From Deltaproteobacteria bacterium (GTDB taxonomy: Bacteria; Desulfobacterota; Binatia; UBA9968): a stretch of 54,586 bases of DNA. The notes below the pieces were generated by a model. The model ran no database searches and had not been told where the DNA came from. It saw only the letters and a program-made list of their open reading frames with translations. The position numbers and the translations under genes are program-made. Below are positions 37,322 to 46,495 of the stretch, piece by piece. How positions within the stretch are numbered: the first letter of the stretch is position 1; the number at the start of each line of letters is the position of its first letter. The stretch lies in assembly GCA_016210115.1 (NCBI GenBank), contig JACQUW010000108.1:1-54586 (forward strand), in the 5' to 3' direction.

Positions 37322-38326
37322 TCAGTGATTCAACCGGGATAAGACGCGCCGCGCGGTAACCGCCCGGTCTCTTCCGGAAAGGTCCTGATGCAGGGACATT
37401 CTTTGATAGCAATCCCTACTCTCAAAGAGCTTTGAGATCGGCTGCGGCATGTCCGCTCCAATCTCAAGCCCGATAAACCCCCCGCCCCCGAGGTAAATAG
37501 GCGCCTCCTGGATGATCCGCCGATAGAGATCCAATCCGTCCACTCCGCCATCGAGCGCAATCCGCGGCTCCCAATCTCGTGCTTCCGGGGGCAGATCTTC
37601 TATTTCACCGCGCCGGACGTATGGCGGATTCGACACGACCATATCAAAAAAGCTCGAGCGATTTTTCACCGGGTCGAACAGATCTCCCTGCAGAAAATGG
37701 ATCTTATCCTCGACTCCATTATGCTGAGCGTTAGCCCGCGCCACTCCCAGGGCTTCCGGCGAAAGATCCGTGGCCCACACCTCAGAATGGCCGATCTCTT
37801 TGGCCAGGCTCACGGCAATGACACCGCTGCCGGTTCCGAGGTCAATAATCTTGATGGAGTCCTTTTTACTCAGTTGTTGCGCCATCTGGATCGCCAGTTC
37901 CACCAGCAGTTCAGTCTCAGGCCGCGGCACCAGCACATTGTGACTGACAATAAAATTCAGTGACCAGAACTCCCGGCGCCCTACGATATAAGCGAGAGGC
38001 TCCCTGCGCGCGCGTCGCGCGAGCGCCTCTTCATAGAGTTCGCCAGTTTTGCCTCCGAGAGGACTTTCATAGTTGAGATAAAGTCGTTCCCTGCCTCCAC
38101 CCAAACACCATCCAAGCAGCACTTCTGCATCCAGCCTGGCGGTCTCCACGCCCGCTCGATTGAGAAAGGCGGCGCCATTCAGCAAGGCCTGCCGGAGCGG
38201 GACAAATTGTGCTTGCGACTCTCCCTCTGGCTGAAATCCTCTGCTTCTCATGACCTTTGCCACCAGAACGTGACTGCGAATAAATCTTTCGAATCGCCGG
38301 AGGGCGTCGTCAAAACGGTCGACCAC
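37322..38326 (-). CDS. prmC: Release factor glutamine methyltransferase
   Basis: Methylates the Gln of the GGQ motif in RF1 and RF2. The protein has motif I IIDLGTGSGVIAVSLA, the motif binding SAM-site acid in VWATDLSPEALGVA, and the catalytic NPPY in VVSNPPYVRRGEI. The N-terminal helical domain includes AGVETARLDAEVLLGWCL and RREPLAYIVGRREFW. The 334 residues are longer than usual. The frame begins at a GTG with AACGAGG upstream; an ATG at 38251 would give about 309 residues, closer to the family. It is next to prfA, encoding its substrate. Confidence 0.93.
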   Translation of the reverse strand: MVDRFDDALRRFERFIRSHVLVAKVMRSRGFQPEGESQAQFVPLRQALLNGAAFLNRAGVETARLDAEVLLGWCLGGGRERLYLNYESPLGGKTGELYEEALARRARREPLAYIVGRREFWSLNFIVSHNVLVPRPETELLVELAIQMAQQLSKKDSIKIIDLGTGSGVIAVSLAKEIGHSEVWATDLSPEALGVARANAQHNGVEDKIHFLQGDLFDPVKNRSSFFDMVVSNPPYVRRGEIEDLPPEARDWEPRIALDGGVDGLDLYRRIIQEAPIYLGGGGFIGLEIGADMPQPISKLFESRDCYQRMSLHQDLSGRDRAVTARRVLSRLNH

Positions 38327-38340
38327 CTCGTTTCAGGAAA

Positions 38341-39405
38341 TTACCCGGCCGCTTGAAAAGCCTCCGCCTGATAGTGCGCGACCAGGGCGTCCACCAATTC
38401 GTCCAACTCTCCCTCCATCACCCGATCGAGCTTATACAGTGTGAAATTAATCCTATGGTCCGTAACCCGCCCTTGGGGAAAGTTGTAGGTTCGTATTCGT
38501 TCGCTCCGGTCGCCGGTTCCGACCATCAATTTACGAGTAGCGGCGATTTCCGAAAGTTGTTGTGCCTGTTTCTTTTCAAGGAGCCGGGCGCGCAAGATTT
38601 TCAAACCCTTGGCTCTATTCTTGTGCTGGGATTTCTCATCCTGACACGAGACTACCAAGCCTGTGGGAATGTGCGTTATCCGCACGGCCGAGTCCGTTGT
38701 ATTGACGCTTTGGCCTCCGGGTCCTGACGAACGAAAAACATCGACCCTGAGGTCCTTGGGATCAAGCTCGACCTCAACGTCATCCGCCTCAGCCAGAATC
38801 GCCACAGTGACTGCGGAAGTGTGAATCCGCCCCGAAGCCTCGGTCGTGGGGACCCGCTGAACTCTATGGACTCCGCCCTCAAACTTGAGCCGGCTGTAAG
38901 CTCCCTTACCTTCAATAAGGGCGATGATCTCCTTAAACCCACCCAGGCCTGTCGGATTAGAGCTCATGATCTCCACCCTCCAGCCCCGCGACTCAGCATA
39001 GCGGCTGTACATGCGGAACAGCGAACCCGCAAAAAGCGCCGCCTCTTCCCCACCGGTCCCCGCCCGGATTTCCAAGAGAACGTTCCTGGTGTCATTGGGA
39101 TCCTTCGGGAGAATCAGAATCCTCAGGTAGGCCTCGATATCCTCCTTCTTCTGCCGGAGAAGCGCCAGTTCCTCCTTCGCCAGTTCCCTGATTTCATCGT
39201 CCTTCTCGTTGAGGAGCTCGCGATTGTTCTGGATCTCCTCCTCCAGTTTCCTCCACGCACGAAAACTGGAGACAAGCTGCTCCAGCTCGGCTCTTTCTTT
39301 CGCGACCTTTGAATAGTCTTTCTGCCGGTTCAGGAGCTCCGGGTCGGAGAGTTGCCTTTCCAATTCTTCATATCGCCGCTCGACTTCAACCAGTTTATCC
39401 AACAT
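38341..39405 (-). CDS. prfA: Peptide chain release factor 1
   Basis: Recognises UAA and UAG and releases the finished peptide. The 354-residue protein has the catalytic GGQ loop in [19 protein letters not shown] and the stop-codon-reading PxT region as [13 protein letters not shown] (PTT rather than the usual PAT). [20 protein letters not shown] marks the peptidyl-hydrolase domain. No SPF motif is present, so it is RF1, not RF2. Gene order rpmE-prfA-prmC is canonical. Its recognition spectrum leaves TGA to RF2, which is not in this window. Confidence 0.96.
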   Translation of the reverse strand: MLDKLVEVERRYEELERQLSDPELLNRQKDYSKVAKERAELEQLVSSFRAWRKLEEEIQNNRELLNEKDDEIRELAKEELALLRQKKEDIEAYLRILILPKDPNDTRNVLLEIRAGTGGEEAALFAGSLFRMYSRYAESRGWRVEIMSSNPTGLGGFKEIIALIEGKGAYSRLKFEGGVHRVQRVPTTEASGRIHTSAVTVAILAEADDVEVELDPKDLRVDVFRSSGPGGQSVNTTDSAVRITHIPTGLVVSCQDEKSQHKNRAKGLKILRARLLEKKQAQQLSEIAATRKLMVGTGDRSERIRTYNFPQGRVTDHRINFTLYKLDRVMEGELDELVDALVAHYQAEAFQAAG

Positions 39406-39652
39406 AGATCATACTCGACTGCTTTGTTGAAAACATCTTCTCAGACGATCAAAACCTCGGGGAGATGCCGTCTCTTGCGTCCCTGGGCGCAACGCCCAGG
39501 GACCCGCCTCGCCTGAAATAAATCCGGCCAGGAAGGCTGTCAAAAATCGCTCGCCGGAGACGCCTGGAGTGCTTGAGATTGGCCTTAACTCGTGCTCGGA
39601 GCTCGAAAAGAAAGTGTAAAAGCAGCCGAACCCTTCCCGTGCTTTGAATAAC

Positions 39653-39688
39653 AAAGGGGCAAAGAATGCGCCTGCCCCTTTGCCCCTT
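39653..39688 (-). terminator. Probable terminator downstream of rpmE
   Basis: AAGGGGCAAAG (39654-39664) and CTTTGCCCCTT (39678-39688) form a perfect 11-bp stem with a 13-base loop. On the minus strand it lies about 55 bases after the rpmE stop and is followed by TTTGTTATT. It would separate rpmE from prfA. The rest of 39409-39742 contains no convincing gene. Confidence 0.7.
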
Positions 39689-39742
39689 CTCTTAGGTCCA
39701 GCCCGCTAATGAATCCAATTGAGCTTCGAATCCTCGGGCGGG

Positions 39743-39946
39743 TCACTCCTTGATCCCATATTTTCGCCTGAATTTCTCCACACGGCCGGCGGCGTCGACC
39801 AGCTTCTGCTTGCCTGTAAAGAAGGGATGGCATTGGGAACAGATGTCCACATGAATGCTCGTTACGGTAGAGCGGGTCTCTACAACGTTGCCACAAGCAC
39901 ATGTTATGGTCGCCGTCTTATACTCTGGATGGATGCCTTGTTTCAT
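39743..39946 (-). CDS. rpmE: Ribosomal protein L31
   Basis: A 67-residue protein of the large ribosomal subunit. It starts [20 protein letters not shown] and contains the zinc-binding cysteines C-A-C and C-S-Q-C ([20 protein letters not shown]), so it is the zinc-containing (C+) form that can serve as a zinc store. The C-terminus [14 protein letters not shown] is typical. rho, which often precedes rpmE, is not present. The 276 bases upstream (39947-40222) hold no recognised gene. Confidence 0.96.
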   Translation of the reverse strand: MKQGIHPEYKTATITCACGNVVETRSTVTSIHVDICSQCHPFFTGKQKLVDAAGRVEKFRRKYGIKE

Positions 39947-40222
39947 AACAACCTCGCTAAAATACTTATGATTTTATAGCATGAACCGGCTTACCCTTCA
40001 ATCAACTCTGCGGAAAAACCGGTTCACCCTTTGATTGGGCTCAGGCCTGACCGACAGATAGTAGATAATCTCAACCTTTTGTGTCTTGTGCCGAGCCTTC
40101 CGGAACGCTCGGACAGAATTGCCCGAGCATGAAAAAGACTTGGATCGGATCCAAAATCAGTCCCGGATCACGCGCCCATAAACGTCACGAGAGCTTTGTA
40201 ATGGCAAGTCGGCTCCCCGTCA

Positions 40223-40711
40223 TTAATTGTTCAAGAGCTCCTTGATCGAAGGGTCGAGCCGGTCCGTCGAGGCGAGATTTACAAAAAGTCGCATAAGCCT
40301 TTTGATCTCGTTCGTCAAGGCCGGAATCGGCCAGTCCTTCTCCGGAACCTTATCCGCAATCCGGTCCGTTGTCAGGTGAACAACTTCCTTATGGGAGCGT
40401 TCTCTCGCCTTTTTGAGCAGCCGAGAGATCGGGGGCCGCCTCTGATACCACACGACAGGATCACGAAAGAAGTTCGCCCCTATGACGTCTTTGGTTTCGA
40501 CTTGCTCCGAATAGAGAAAAGCAATCAGATTTCGCAGGTGGATCACGAATGACTCGATCATGGCATTCGCTTTAACTCTTTCTTCTTCGTTAACAGGGTC
40601 AGGTGTCTCCACAAGATACTTGCCCAATCGAAGAAACATCCACAGCTCATACCGCAGATGATCGTGCGAGTAGCTCAAAAGCTCGGGCTCAGATAGAGAC
40701 GCTGATTCCAT
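40223..40711 (-). CDS. Hypothetical helical protein
   Basis: A 162-residue cytoplasmic protein without signal or membrane segment, predicted mainly helical. The N-terminal half (YSHDHLRYELWMFLRLGKYL, then VIHLRNLIAFLYSE) is rich in aromatic and charged residues. The C-terminal half has RRPPISRLLKKARERSHKEV and VPEKDWPIPALTNEIKRLM. The RNLxxFLY stretch recalls HEPN-like helical bundles, but the RxxxxH active motif is not convincing, so no function is claimed. The ATG at 40711 is favoured over the upstream TTG at 40723. Confidence 0.7.
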   Translation of the reverse strand: MESASLSEPELLSYSHDHLRYELWMFLRLGKYLVETPDPVNEEERVKANAMIESFVIHLRNLIAFLYSEQVETKDVIGANFFRDPVVWYQRRPPISRLLKKARERSHKEVVHLTTDRIADKVPEKDWPIPALTNEIKRLMRLFVNLASTDRLDPSIKELLNN

Positions 40712-40785
40712 GAGCGTGGTCAAATTACGCTAGCCCTCGTTTAAAAGAGCACAGCCACGAACTCCCTACGAGTTGCTTTTATCGT

Positions 40786-41568
40786 TCACTTTGGCTTCTC
40801 AGGAGAACTGGTTTTTTTTAGCTGCTCTCTCAGCGCCGCCGCCAGGTCACGAAAGTGATTTCGCTCCATCCAATAGATCGCCTCCAGCACCTCTTCCCGA
40901 ATTTTGTTCGCTCCATCCGGAACGTATCTCGCCTCTTCAAGCTGCTGCAAACGGGCGTCGAAAAGAATCCTGGCATCGCTTTCCGTAGGCATCTGATATG
41001 AGGAAACCCGGTCTGCCTCACTGCAATGATGACGCAGGAGTGAGAACTCGGAAAACCGGCTGAGATTTTCCAGCTCGTATGAAAAATTGGCGCACTGGCG
41101 CCAGCGCTGCTGGGAAGCCGCTTGCAGCGCCGCGATCCACAATTCGGAAAAAGGCCTTCCGTCCTCGCATCTAATCTTTCTCTCCACTTCCGTTCCACTC
41201 CTGAGGAGAGTCAACGTTAGCTGCTCGTTGGGCCGATGTTTGGCAATGAGAGGAAGGTGTTTCTGCCATTCTTCGCCTGCATCTCCATTTAAGCGGATGA
41301 GACGATCGCCACGCCTGAGACCGGATTTGGAAGCGTCGGATTCCGTACGCACAATGTAGTTATCAGGCCAAAATGAGACGCCGATCCTGCAATATCCGCC
41401 TTTCCTATCCAACAATCGAATTTTTTCCCAGTGGCTCTGCACGTACTTTTGCGCCTGGTTGAAAGAGGCTTGCTCGCGCACCAGGTCTTCCACAAAGATC
41501 GCAATGGACCCACATCCCAGAATTACGGAGATAAAAGAAAAAAGAACAAGAAACAACCGAAGCGGCAT
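40786..41568 (-). CDS. PDZ-domain lipoprotein
   Basis: A protein of about 260 residues with a lipoprotein-like N-terminus (MPLRLFLVLFSFISVILGC). The ATG at 41568 follows GTGAGGAC and is preferred over TTG at 41595. A helical segment is followed by a PDZ domain: RIGVSFWPDNYIVRTE, then SKSGLRRGDRLIRLNGD, and LTLLRSGTEVERKI. After it comes a mostly helical region with Cys and Trp and no protease motif. PDZ domains bind C-terminal peptides, so it may be an adaptor at the cell envelope. Partner unknown; the neighbouring helical protein gene is 75 bases downstream. Confidence 0.8.
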   Translation of the reverse strand: MPLRLFLVLFSFISVILGCGSIAIFVEDLVREQASFNQAQKYVQSHWEKIRLLDRKGGYCRIGVSFWPDNYIVRTESDASKSGLRRGDRLIRLNGDAGEEWQKHLPLIAKHRPNEQLTLTLLRSGTEVERKIRCEDGRPFSELWIAALQAASQQRWRQCANFSYELENLSRFSEFSLLRHHCSEADRVSSYQMPTESDARILFDARLQQLEEARYVPDGANKIREEVLEAIYWMERNHFRDLAAALREQLKKTSSPEKPK

Positions 41569-41595
41569 TCGAAAAAACGTCCTCACCAGAGCCAA

Positions 41596-42262
41596 CTATC
41601 TCGGAGCCACTTCAGCTCAAGACAAAACCTATTCTCGTGCTGACCACTTGCCCCTTCGACGCTCCCGGCAGCTGAAAAAATGGTACTCGTGCTTCGAGGA
41701 CCTCAGCACGAACAGAGAATCTCCAACGATTTCAACAGCTCCTTCACTCGCCTGAAGCTCTCGACGGGGTAAACGGAGGTTCTCCGGCAGCCTGCCAGAG
41801 CCGAAAATCATCAGATTGCCTTTGGCGCCGCTCACCATTATTTTCACCCAAACCTCCCACCTGTCAACCGTTTTCTACAAGGGAAAGGTTGATTTAACAA
41901 GCGCCACGAAAGGCTGGGAGGACCGGGAATCCAGCTAAAAAACCGGTGGGTGATTTTTTAGCTGGCGCTAGGACCGCTCGACGCGGAGGCCATCTCTGCG
42001 GCCGAAGCCTTGCCCATCACCAAGATTTCAGGCAGACGAAAATTTTTTCCGAGGGGATCTGGCGCTCCGGCAACCGTCTACGCGGGATTATTTACGGAGG
42101 GAGGAGACACTGTAGCGGCACAGGGTGAGGTGCGCGGCTGGTATAGGCGCCGCGCCTTACCGGACCGGCGGCATGGAGTTCGCCAACGTCACAACGACAA
42201 TTCCCGGAGCGAGAAGGGTGAGCGCTTGCCGGGGGAATTCACCGCTCATCGGTGTCATCCCG
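41596..42262. other. Long gap with two hairpin elements
   Basis: About 670 bases without a convincing gene. At 41686-41714 lies a TTCGA/CTCAGC repeat (CGTGCT paired with AGCACG), related to those near dapA and acnA. At 41931-41965 the 12-bp arms CCAGCTAAAAAA and TTTTTTAGCTGG enclose an 11-base loop, looking like a bidirectional terminator. Plus-strand frames after 41966 show no recognisable domain and shift phase; they could be a decayed gene, but this cannot be shown. Confidence 0.5.
41931..41965. terminator. Bidirectional terminator-like hairpin
   Basis: Perfect 12-bp inverted repeat, CCAGCTAAAAAA and TTTTTTAGCTGG, loop of 11 bases. A-run/T-run arms give U-rich 3' sides on both strands. 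It lies about 300 bases beyond the end of the minus-strand substrate-binding gene at 42263, and would be transcribed after it. Confidence 0.6.
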
Positions 42263-43264
42263 TTACTTTTTATAGAGACTGTCGATAAAACCGTTTTGAT
42301 CCAGTTCTTTCAGCAGAGTGATATTGATGAATTCTTCAGGCTTCATTCCCTTGGCCTTGGGATTTTTCTTTGCCACGTCCTCAATCTGGAATTCTATTCC
42401 CTTAAGCGTGGGGTACGGCTTTTTCTCGGTAAGCTTCTTGTAAGCTGCGTAGGTCTCGGCCAGGATTTCCGGATCATTGATCTTTAGCCGTTTTGCGAGT
42501 ATTTCTTTGGTCCTTTTCTCATCCGTCATCCACAAATGGATCCCCGCCAGGAACCCCCTGACAAATTTCCGCGCGGTTTCCGGTCTCTCTTTGAGAAAGC
42601 GCTCGGTCGTTGCAACAGTCTCGTGTTGGTACGGGAGTCCCAAATCCGCCATGTCCGCCAGAATATTATAGCCCAGCTTTCGCGCCGTTATGTCGAAGGG
42701 TGGTGAAATGACCGTCGCATGAACGCTGCCGCCTGTTAGCCCCGCAAAACGGGTCGTCTGGTCGCCCAATTGAACAATCGTCACGTCCTTATTGGGCGCC
42801 AGTCCGTTCTTTTCGAGCGCATATCTCATGGCCAGATCGGAAGTTGTACCGAATCTGCTGATCGCGGCGCTTTTCCCCTTGAGCTGCTCAAACTTGGTCA
42901 CATTCTTCGACGTCACGATGCTGTAAGGTAGCGTGTTCATGTAGCCCAAAATAATGGCCATGTCGGATCCGCCCACGCGGGCATTGACAACCTCAGGCCC
43001 GGCGGTCACGGCGATTTTCACGCTGCCGGCGACAGTTGCTTGAATGAGCTGGCTTCCTCCTTGAAAAAAAACCAGGTCTACATCGAGCCCGTATTTCTCA
43101 TAAAGACCGCTGTCTTTCGGAATAAATGCATGCGCGAGGGGCCCGCTCAATCCGGCCACTCCAACGATGATTTTTTCGGGTTTATCCTGGGACCGAGCGA
43201 AACCGGCAAATCCGAGAACTAAGATAACTGAGAGAGATGCTGCGAGCGAATGTCTGATGTTCAT
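42263..43264 (-). CDS. NMT1/SsuA-like ABC substrate-binding protein
   Basis: A 333-residue periplasmic binding protein. The signal peptide (SLAASLSVILVLGFAGFARS) begins with the ATG at 43264; a longer frame reaches 43345 but would bury it. The type-II binding-protein fold is evident: IIVGVAGLSGPLAHAF, then YEKYGLDVDLVFFQGGSQLIQATVAG, GKSAAISRFGTTSDLAMRYAL, KDVTIVQLGDQTTRFAGLTG. This is the NMT1/THI5-like or SsuA/TauA group, taking up sulfonates, nitrate-like or pyrimidine compounds. The substrate is undetermined. A TauC/SsuC permease gene lies downstream in the window, but no ATPase gene is present. Confidence 0.88.
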   Translation of the reverse strand: MNIRHSLAASLSVILVLGFAGFARSQDKPEKIIVGVAGLSGPLAHAFIPKDSGLYEKYGLDVDLVFFQGGSQLIQATVAGSVKIAVTAGPEVVNARVGGSDMAIILGYMNTLPYSIVTSKNVTKFEQLKGKSAAISRFGTTSDLAMRYALEKNGLAPNKDVTIVQLGDQTTRFAGLTGGSVHATVISPPFDITARKLGYNILADMADLGLPYQHETVATTERFLKERPETARKFVRGFLAGIHLWMTDEKRTKEILAKRLKINDPEILAETYAAYKKLTEKKPYPTLKGIEFQIEDVAKKNPKAKGMKPEEFINITLLKELDQNGFIDSLYKK

Positions 43265-43456
43265 TGTGATTTCGTGCTCTCTGGCAGATGGGCTGGATAG
43301 AGTGTCCGGACTGACAATTTCGCTAAACTTTCTTAAAACCGGCAAAAGACTATCCGATGATCAGCCGGCATGTCAAACGCGCTTGATCGACTTAGAGCCC
43401 GTAGTATAGAATCCCTGTGCGTTTTATTCTGGCTCCTAACGGGAAGGAGGGCATAG

Positions 43457-44491
43457 ATGGCCCCAAGAAACCTCGTGCTTAAGTTTGTTTTGTGCATGAT
43501 TCTTTTACTCCCCATTCAACCTGCTCTGGGCCAGGGGCAAGAATCGTTCTTCGAGGGAAAAACCATTCGCATCATTGTCGGGGCTGCGCCGGGCGGCGGT
43601 TTTGATACCTATGCCCGTTTGATCTCTCGTCGCATGGGAAAGCATATTCCCGGCAACCCAACCATCATCGTCGATAATATGCCCGGGGCTGGAATGATGA
43701 TAGCAGCCAACCACCTGTACAAGGTGACAAAACCAGACGGCCTGACGATCGGGCATTTCACCGGCAGCCAAACCATCAACCAACTGGTAGGGCAACCGGG
43801 CACCGAATTCGATATGCGGAAATTTGAGTACCTGGGGGCGCCGATCGCAGACCATTTCTCGTGCGCGTTCACGCGCGCGAGCGGCGTTACGAGCGCCGAT
43901 CGATGGTTAGCGTCGAAGAAACCGGTCAAGATGGGCGGCATCGGTCCCGGGAATCTCACCGACAACACGATCAGGACTTTAAGGTGGGCCACTCGATTTC
44001 CCATCCAGCTTGTGTCTGGATACAAAGGAACAGCGCCCATCCGGCTGGCGATGGAGGCTGGAGAACTGGATGGCTCTTGCTGGGGTTGGGACTCCATCAA
44101 GGCGACCTGGACGAAAGCGCTCGAATCGGGCGAGGGGATCGTGGTCATTCAGGCCGCTGCGAAGCGTCACGCCGACCTTCCCAAGGTCCCGCTCGCGATC
44201 GACTTTGGCAAGGACGAAGAGGGACGCCAGTTGATTGACGCTGTGATTCACGGGGGAAATATCGTGGAGCGCAGCTACCTCCTGCCCCCGGCGACCCCAA
44301 AGGACCGGGTAGAGATACTCCGGCGGGCCTTTGCAAGAACGATGGAAGATCCGGAGTTCGTCGCCGACACGAACAAGGCAAAATTGGGACTTGGCCCAAT
44401 TTCCGGAGAAGAGTTGGAACGGCGCATTAACGGTTTTTTTAAACTGCCCCAAAAGCTCCGGGCCAGACTCAAGGAGATTCTTTTTGGTTAA
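43457..44491 (+). CDS. Bug/TctC-type tripartite tricarboxylate receptor
   Basis: A 344-residue periplasmic solute-binding protein. Signal LKFVLCMILLLPIQPALGQ is followed by the family start FFEGKTIRIIVGAAPGGGFD, then ARLISRRMGKHIPGNP and IIVDNMPGAGMMIAANHLY. These match the Bug receptor fold of the TctC family, which binds dicarboxylates, nicotinate, amino acids and others. No tctA or tctB membrane genes are in the window, so it is an orphan receptor. Its substrate is unknown. A ribosome site AAGGAGG precedes the ATG. Confidence 0.9.
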   Translation: MAPRNLVLKFVLCMILLLPIQPALGQGQESFFEGKTIRIIVGAAPGGGFDTYARLISRRMGKHIPGNPTIIVDNMPGAGMMIAANHLYKVTKPDGLTIGHFTGSQTINQLVGQPGTEFDMRKFEYLGAPIADHFSCAFTRASGVTSADRWLASKKPVKMGGIGPGNLTDNTIRTLRWATRFPIQLVSGYKGTAPIRLAMEAGELDGSCWGWDSIKATWTKALESGEGIVVIQAAAKRHADLPKVPLAIDFGKDEEGRQLIDAVIHGGNIVERSYLLPPATPKDRVEILRRAFARTMEDPEFVADTNKAKLGLGPISGEELERRINGFFKLPQKLRARLKEILFG

Positions 44492-44612
44492 TTTGGACTT
44501 GTTCGTCGCAGAGAACGGTCGCAACTGCCTCTCCAAGACTTTTGCATTCTCCCGAAGCACCTCGCGAGCTTGGTCGACGGGCCTCGGCGCGCAAGCCTTC
44601 GGGCCACGGCCG

Positions 44613-44668
44613 ACCTGCCTGTGCGCCCGCCTGCCAGGGCGCGGGCAGGTGTCCGCACGCAGACAGGT
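44613..44668. repeat. GC-rich palindromic repeat
   Basis: ACCTGCCTGTGCG at the left and CGCACGCAGACAGGT at the right are imperfect reverse complements around a CCCGCCTGCCAGGGCGCGGG centre that can form its own stem. The block is strikingly GC-rich compared with flanking DNA. It lies in the 455-base gap 44492-44946, which otherwise holds no recognised gene. Confidence 0.7.
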
Positions 44669-44946
44669 GGGTAGCACCCATGAGTCGAATCGGGCTCATA
44701 GGACGTCCGCCCCACTCCCTTAGGCCGAGGTGAAAGCCGCTGCCCGGTCGGATAGCGCCGCATCCGATTACCCTTTTGGCGGCGCCGCCGCAAAAAATGT
44801 GAAAAAGGTGCTTGCTTGAGACATCGAATTGGAATACGATTCGCGTTATCTGAGAGCGGCAGACCTACTCAACGATCGGCGAAAACCAACGGCTCGACCG
44901 GCAATGGTCATACTTCAAGAACGGTGTCTCCGGTAAGCTCGGCGTC

Positions 44947-45477
44947 TTGGGACTTCTCATGAGTAATCCAATCATGGAGTCCGTATCCAAACACAAGGGA
45001 TCGCCACGCCTGTTTCAAGCGATTGGGGAACCGGTCGTAAAGATTTGGACCCGAGTAGCTAATCTATCTATTCTTCTTGAAAACTTGGGGGTATTCGGCT
45101 TGGCCGTGAGCGGTGTGATTTGGGTCAGTGTCGTAAGTTTTGGTCCCTACTTCAAAGCAAACGAGAGCAATATGGTAAAGTTGGAAAACGGGATCAAAGC
45201 CGTAACGCTCGCTAGCTCGATTTTGTTTGCAGGAGCCGATGTCCGCGTCGAGCCACGTTTCGGGAACAGCCTTCGCTTGTACGTTCCCAGGAAATATCTG
45301 GAAGATACGCGATCCTCTGACCGAAAACGCGTGACCAAAAAAATCGCCAAAGCCTGGTGTACCAACGTTGAGAAGACATTCTTGCCGAGATTGTTTATCT
45401 ACGATGCGGGAGATGGAGATTGGCTGGCCGGCTACAGCTGCATTCGTCTTATTCCTAGAACAATCATGTCGCGGTAA
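44947..45477 (+). CDS. Hypothetical single-pass membrane protein
   Basis: A protein of up to 176 residues with a hydrophobic segment near residues 43-65 (ILLENLGVFGLAVSGVIWVSVV). The part after it is basic with VRVEPRFGNSLRLYVPRKYL and an ending IYDAGDGDWLAGYSCIRLIP. No known family is recognised. The frame starts at a TTG (44947) or ATG (44959). Upstream the frame stays open to about 44862 with plausible residues, so the true start could be earlier and unusual. It is on the plus strand, convergent with the permease gene. Confidence 0.6.
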   Translation: MGLLMSNPIMESVSKHKGSPRLFQAIGEPVVKIWTRVANLSILLENLGVFGLAVSGVIWVSVVSFGPYFKANESNMVKLENGIKAVTLASSILFAGADVRVEPRFGNSLRLYVPRKYLEDTRSSDRKRVTKKIAKAWCTNVEKTFLPRLFIYDAGDGDWLAGYSCIRLIPRTIMSR

Positions 45478-45575
45478 AAACCGCAGAAATCGGATCAGAC
45501 CTTCCCGGTTATGTCCGGTTTATGATTTGAGCCGAGCAGGATTGAACCGCCTGCCTCTTTCTGGCACCGAATAGC

Positions 45576-46457
45576 TTATGTGGCCGATCCCACCTTCGGC
45601 CGCCATTTGTCAAATCGTTTCTCTAGCCTTGTCAGCAACTCCATTGAGATCATACCGCTTAGAGCGAAAATGAGAACACCCACAAACACCTTATCCGTCT
45701 GGAAAGTCGCGCCGGCAACCGTAATCATAAAGCCAATTCCAGCAGTTGCGGCGTAAAGCTCGCCCACCATAACACCGACGATAGCCCTCCCAACTCCCAG
45801 TCTCAAACCGGTCAGAATAAAGGGAATAGTAGACGGAACAACCACGGTCTTAAAGGTGACCCATTCTGAAGCGCCGAAGCTCCTCGCCGCATTAAGGAGA
45901 TTGTGAGGAGTAGTTTTTACCCCGTCACGGGTGTTGATCAATATAGGAAACACTGCTCCCAGAAAAATGATGCCGACCTTGGAGAGGATGCCAATTCCCA
46001 GCCAGATAATAACCAGGGGGAGAAGGGCCACGCGCGGGGTAGCGTTCATCGCATTGATAAAAGGATCAAAGATAGCACTCATCTTTTTGTACCACCCTGT
46101 CATGATGCCAAAAGGGACCGCAACAGCGACGGCGATCAAATACCCCCCGGCAAATTCGATGGCGCTGACTCGAAGATCGTTCCAAATCTCACCCGAGCCG
46201 AAGAGCTGGACGGCGGCTTTCCAGATAAGCGACGGCGCGCTCATGAACATTGGGTTGATTTGCAGGAACGGAATAGGATTGTAAACACTGAGCGCCCCTC
46301 CCATGAACTCCCACAGCAGGAGGAAGATTATTACCGCCGATGTTCCCAGAATTTTCTTTTCTTGCAGGAGATAGAATTTATAGAGGTTGGAAGCCTCCGC
46401 GACTCTCACGTCCAATAGGATTTCCGACTGTCCCGCTATCTGCTCTTGTTCTGCCAT
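45576..46457 (-). CDS. ABC transporter permease (SsuC/TauC-like)
   Basis: A 293-residue inner-membrane permease with about six hydrophobic segments. The conserved EAA-like loop reads AARSFGASEWVTFKTVVVPSTIPFILTGLRLG, shown here as key parts: AARSFGASEW, VVVPSTIPFI and GLRLGVGRA. The LLPLVIIWLGIG and the periplasmic loops match the nitrate/sulfonate/taurine type. It would pair with an NMT1-like binding protein such as the one at 42263, but no ATPase gene is in the window. GGAGG precedes the ATG. It lies 38 bases after marR, so probably in one transcript with it. Confidence 0.9.
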   Translation of the reverse strand: MAEQEQIAGQSEILLDVRVAEASNLYKFYLLQEKKILGTSAVIIFLLLWEFMGGALSVYNPIPFLQINPMFMSAPSLIWKAAVQLFGSGEIWNDLRVSAIEFAGGYLIAVAVAVPFGIMTGWYKKMSAIFDPFINAMNATPRVALLPLVIIWLGIGILSKVGIIFLGAVFPILINTRDGVKTTPHNLLNAARSFGASEWVTFKTVVVPSTIPFILTGLRLGVGRAIVGVMVGELYAATAGIGFMITVAGATFQTDKVFVGVLIFALSGMISMELLTRLEKRFDKWRPKVGSAT

Positions 46458-46495
46458 GGATTTAATCCTCCGTTTCTGCCAGATACGGATCGCCG

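Noticed and set aside
40223..40711. HEPN-type toxin reading of the helical protein
   Set aside because: The RxxxxH active motif is not convincing and no antitoxin-like gene adjoins it.
41629..41847. 72-codon minus-strand frame after 41629
   Set aside because: It contains the TTCGA/CTCAGC dispersed repeat in its middle and has no domain.
42010..42288. Plus-strand frame with a plausible start
   Set aside because: Coding-like stretches change frame and nothing is recognised; only noted as a possible decayed gene.
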